Positions 6,955 through 9,244 of a DNA stretch of 9,244 bases are shown in pieces. The position numbers were made by a program, and so were the translations under genes. The DNA comes from SAR86 cluster bacterium (GTDB lineage: Bacteria; Pseudomonadota; Gammaproteobacteria; Pseudomonadales; Azotimanducaceae), in NCBI GenBank assembly GCA_013204195.1, contig JABMOJ010000479.1, positions 1 through 9,244 of the forward strand, given 5' to 3'. Below the pieces are notes generated by a model, which was given only the letters and a program-made list of their open reading frames with translations, made no database searches and was not told the DNA's origin. Each line of letters begins with the position of its first letter. Position 1 is the stretch's first letter.

Positions 6955-6973
6955 CGAGGTTTTTGCAACCTCG
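6955..6973 (+). promoter_or_regulatory. Perfect hairpin in the argS leader
   Basis: CGAGGTT (6955-6961) and AACCTCG (6967-6973) form a perfect 7-base-pair stem with the 5-base loop TTTGC, ending 12 bases before the argS ATG. Upstream, GCGGTT (6901-6906) could pair with AACCGC (6941-6946). There is no T-run, so it is not a terminator. The only GAGG near argS is inside the stem, too far upstream (26 bases) to act as a normal Shine-Dalgarno. A role in translation control is possible but not shown. Confidence 0.45.
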
Positions 6974-6985
6974 ATATTAACAACC

Positions 6986-8710
6986 ATGAACCTCAAGCTC
7001 TTTATTGACCAGGCCATTTGCAGCGCACTCACTCAGGCCGGTGCGGCTGAAGCGCCGGCTGTCATCAAAAATTCCCAGCGCCCAGAATTCGGTCACTATC
7101 AGGCGAATGGCGTGATGGGCGCGGCTAAGCGTCTTGGTCTGAACCCACGGGTGCTGGCGGGCACAATTATCGAGGCGCTCGACTTCCCCGCCGCGGCTAA
7201 GGTTGAAATCGCGGGCCCAGGCTTTATCAACATTCACCTTTCAGCAGAATTTATCGCCGCCAGCTTGACCGAACTGCGTCAGTACAGCCAACTTGGTGTT
7301 CAATCCAGAGTCGCCGAGACAATCGTGATTGATTACTCAGCTCCGAATCTGGCGAAAGAAATGCATATTGGCCATTTACGTAGCACCTCAATCGGTGACG
7401 CAGCAGCGCGCAGCCTCGAATTTCAAGGCCATCACGTTATCCGCGCGAATCATGTGGGCGACTGGGGCGCACAATTTGGCAGTCTGCTGGCCTATATGGA
7501 CCAGCTAGACACCAGCGGCGTCGCACTGGGCAGTGAACTCAAGGATCTTGAAAGATTCTATATGGCTGCCAGCCGCTTATTTAAATCCGACCCGGAGTTT
7601 GCCCATCGGGCCAGGGAATATGTGGTCAGGCTCCAGTCTGGCAATCCACGCTGTCGCGCATTGTGGCAGCTATTTATCACTGAATCTGTCAAGCACTGCC
7701 AGGCGGTTTACGACAAACTCAATATCAGTCTCACGCCAGCCGACATCAAAGCCGAGAGCGATTACAATGCTGATCTGCCCGTGGTCGTCGATGAACTGAC
7801 AAGCCAGGGTCTGATCACTGTTTCCAACGGCGCCAAGTGTGTTTTCCTGGACGAGTTTACGGGTAAAGATGGCAACCCCTTACCTGCTATGGTGCAGAAG
7901 TCAGATGGCGGCTACCCCTATATGGCCAGTGATATCGCTGCCGTAAGGTATCGAAGTCAAACACTCAAGACCGATCGCGCCCTGTATTTTGTCGATGCGC
8001 GCCAGCGATTGCACCTCTCACAGTTATTTTCGGTCGCCAAGCAAGCCGGCTATATCACCGACACGCAAGACTTTCGACACTTGCCTTTCGGCGTGATCCT
8101 CAAGGAGGACGGCAAGCCTTTCAAGACCCGCGACGGCGCTGATGTCAAACTGATCGAGGTGATTGACGAAGCCATTGCCCGCGCCTTTGAGCTGGTCAGC
8201 ACCAAGAACCCTGAACTGGATGCCGAGCAACGCCATGAGATTGCTCGCGTCGTCGGTGTCGGTGCCATTAAGTATGCCGAACTGTCGAAAAATCGCCTCA
8301 CTGACTACGTCTTTGACTGGGACACCATGTTGTCCTTTGAAGGCAACACTGCCCCCTATTTGCAATATGCCTACACACGAATCCGCAGCGTCTTCCGCCG
8401 CGCAGACATTGACCCCAGCACCTTGAGCGGTGACATCCTGATTCAGGAACCGCTTGAGATGCAACTGGGCTTGAAGCTACTACAGTTCAGCGAGACGGTT
8501 GACGCAGTCACGGAGGACTATCAGGCTAACATCCTCTGTAACTACCTGTTTGAACTCGCCGGATTGTTTATGTCCTTCTATGAAGCCTGCCCGATTCTCA
8601 AGGCGGCGCCAGAGGTCACCACCAGCCGTCTGCTGATTGCGGATCTCACCGCCCAGGTTATCCAACAGGGTTTGGACCTGTTGGGTATCGACACGGTCGA
8701 GCAAATGTAA
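6986..8710 (+). CDS. argS: Arginyl-tRNA synthetase (class I)
   Basis: ArgS charges tRNA-Arg with arginine using ATP, in the cytoplasm. The 574-residue product compares with 577 in E. coli. The N-terminal tRNA-contacting domain opens MNLKLFIDQAICSALTQAG and includes the FGHYQANGVM and VEIAGPGFINIHL blocks. The class I HIGH motif is His127-Ile-Gly-His130, within SAPNLAKEMHIGHLRST. As in many ArgS enzymes the canonical KMSKS is replaced, here by GKPFKTRDG from 376. RANHVGDWGAQFG, SKNRLTDYVFDWD, FEGNTAPYLQYAYTR and the C-terminal GLDLLGIDTVEQM match the family closely. The ATG at 6986 fits the family N-terminus, though no Shine-Dalgarno is visible; a hairpin lies just upstream. It abuts the dihydrofolate reductase gene without a gap. 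A complete, intact housekeeping gene. Confidence 0.98.
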   Translation: MNLKLFIDQAICSALTQAGAAEAPAVIKNSQRPEFGHYQANGVMGAAKRLGLNPRVLAGTIIEALDFPAAAKVEIAGPGFINIHLSAEFIAASLTELRQYSQLGVQSRVAETIVIDYSAPNLAKEMHIGHLRSTSIGDAAARSLEFQGHHVIRANHVGDWGAQFGSLLAYMDQLDTSGVALGSELKDLERFYMAASRLFKSDPEFAHRAREYVVRLQSGNPRCRALWQLFITESVKHCQAVYDKLNISLTPADIKAESDYNADLPVVVDELTSQGLITVSNGAKCVFLDEFTGKDGNPLPAMVQKSDGGYPYMASDIAAVRYRSQTLKTDRALYFVDARQRLHLSQLFSVAKQAGYITDTQDFRHLPFGVILKEDGKPFKTRDGADVKLIEVIDEAIARAFELVSTKNPELDAEQRHEIARVVGVGAIKYAELSKNRLTDYVFDWDTMLSFEGNTAPYLQYAYTRIRSVFRRADIDPSTLSGDILIQEPLEMQLGLKLLQFSETVDAVTEDYQANILCNYLFELAGLFMSFYEACPILKAAPEVTTSRLLIADLTAQVIQQGLDLLGIDTVEQM

Positions 8711-9208
8711 GTGACCGTCAGCCTGGTAGCCGCTCGCGCGCTTAACAATATTATCGGTAATGGCCCCGACATACCTTGGCAGGTAAAGGGTGAGCAAAAG
8801 CTGTTTCGCGAGATCACCATCGGCGGCATTCTCATCATGGGCCGCAAAACCTATGAGTCGATCGGCAGACCGCTACCCGGTCGACGGACGATTATTGTGA
8901 CTCGCAATAGCGCCTATTCGGTTCTCGGCTGCGAGATCGCCAGCTCACTAAGCACTGCACTGCAAGCAGTCAGCAATGACCCGCGGCCCGTCTTTATTGT
9001 CGGTGGCGGCCAGATCTATCAGCAAGCACTGGCCCAAGGCCTGGCGGATGCCGTCCACCTCACCACCATTCAAACTGAGGTTGAAGGCGACATCACATTT
9101 CCTGACTTTCCGACGCCAGATTTCAAGCTTGTCAAAGAAACCCACTTTGCGTCAAATATCGATTATCTGTACCAATACTTCGAGAAAACACCAAGCCCCA
9201 TTGAATGA
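8711..9208 (+). CDS. folA: Dihydrofolate reductase, similar to trimethoprim-insensitive DfrA types
   Basis: The enzyme reduces dihydrofolate to tetrahydrofolate with NADPH, for thymidylate, purine and methionine synthesis. It has 165 residues (E. coli FolA 159, DfrA1 157). Motifs seen: GNGPDIPW (16-23), KGEQ (26-29), GRKTYESIGRPLPGR (44-58, NADPH and folate contacts, Arg58 equivalent to Arg57) and VGGGQIY (97-103). The catalytic acid is Glu28, where E. coli has Asp27. Glu at this position, GNGPDIPW..KGEQ.LF and the C-terminal HFASNIDYLYQ (145-155) recall integron-borne DfrA1-type enzymes more than E. coli FolA; this comparison is from memory, not an alignment. The GTG start follows the argS TAA with no spacing and no clear Shine-Dalgarno, implying translational coupling. 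The last codons are part of a 12-bp tandem repeat. As the only dihydrofolate reductase gene visible and next to argS, it is probably the native folA. Confidence 0.93.
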   Translation: MTVSLVAARALNNIIGNGPDIPWQVKGEQKLFREITIGGILIMGRKTYESIGRPLPGRRTIIVTRNSAYSVLGCEIASSLSTALQAVSNDPRPVFIVGGGQIYQQALAQGLADAVHLTTIQTEVEGDITFPDFPTPDFKLVKETHFASNIDYLYQYFEKTPSPIE

Positions 9209-9244
9209 CCCATTGAATGACCCATTGAATGACCCATTGAATGA
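9197..9244 (+). repeat. 12-bp tandem repeat carrying the folA stop codon
   Basis: Four perfect copies of CCCATTGAATGA fill 9197-9208, 9209-9220, 9221-9232 and 9233-9244, reaching the last base of the window, so the array may continue. The first copy encodes the last three residues (Pro-Ile-Glu) and the TGA stop of the dihydrofolate reductase. As 12 is a multiple of three, each copy repeats Pro-Ile-Glu-stop in the same frame. No spacers are present, so it is not a CRISPR array. Confidence 0.97.

Noticed and set aside
6780..6985. tRNA gene or T-box leader in the VOC-argS spacer
   Set aside because: No cloverleaf, no T-arm GGTTCGA-type consensus with matching stems, no T-box sequence and no terminator; only isolated short inverted repeats.
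8024..8464. Minus-strand 146-codon frame inside argS
   Set aside because: Fully antisense to a well-conserved part of ArgS, with no recognisable motif or ribosome-binding site.
9197..9244. CRISPR array or integron attC site after the dihydrofolate reductase
   Set aside because: The 12-bp units are directly adjacent with no spacers, and the visible sequence lacks the inverted core sites of attC; the argS linkage also argues against a cassette.

Overview
The window reads as ordinary chromosome of a gammaproteobacterium of roughly balanced base composition. Pointers to this are a cbb3-type oxidase gene behind a perfect FNR/ANR box, the peptidoglycan-recycling ligase Mpl, and an ArgS whose N-terminus, HIGH region and C-terminus follow the gammaproteobacterial pattern. 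The genus cannot be named from the sequence. There are no rRNA or tRNA genes, insertion sequences, phage genes or CRISPR arrays.

Layout. Positions 1-425 (minus) hold the 5' part of ccoN, cut by the window edge. An intergenic region (426-693) carries a perfect TTGATCTAGATCAA box and a well-placed -10 element for ccoN. A plus-strand run follows: an unknown 5-helix membrane protein (694-1221), mpl (1235-2614), a DUF2161-type PD-(D/E)XK-like protein (2675-3424) and a 909-residue cytoplasmic hybrid histidine kinase (3449-6178). A VOC-superfamily metalloprotein (6252-6740, minus) converges on the kinase. After a divergent spacer come argS (6986-8710) and, with no gap, a dihydrofolate reductase gene (8711-9208).

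How the genes relate. ccoN is respiration under low oxygen. The membrane protein and mpl are tightly coupled: the mpl Shine-Dalgarno starts at the base after the upstream stop codon. DUF2161 and the kinase share one reading frame, separated by a single TAA and 24 bases. argS and folA abut as TAA-GTG, suggesting co-translation.

Most unusual points. (1) The dihydrofolate reductase resembles integron-borne trimethoprim-insensitive DfrA enzymes, with Glu at the catalytic acid position, yet sits in a housekeeping context. (2) Two genes end in short tandem repeats whose unit contains the stop codon: 14 bp x 3.7 at the kinase and 12 bp x 4 at folA. (3) The kinase has an N-terminal input region I cannot assign, next to a nuclease-fold protein in the same frame. 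I see no clear evidence of a complete new defence or mobile system.
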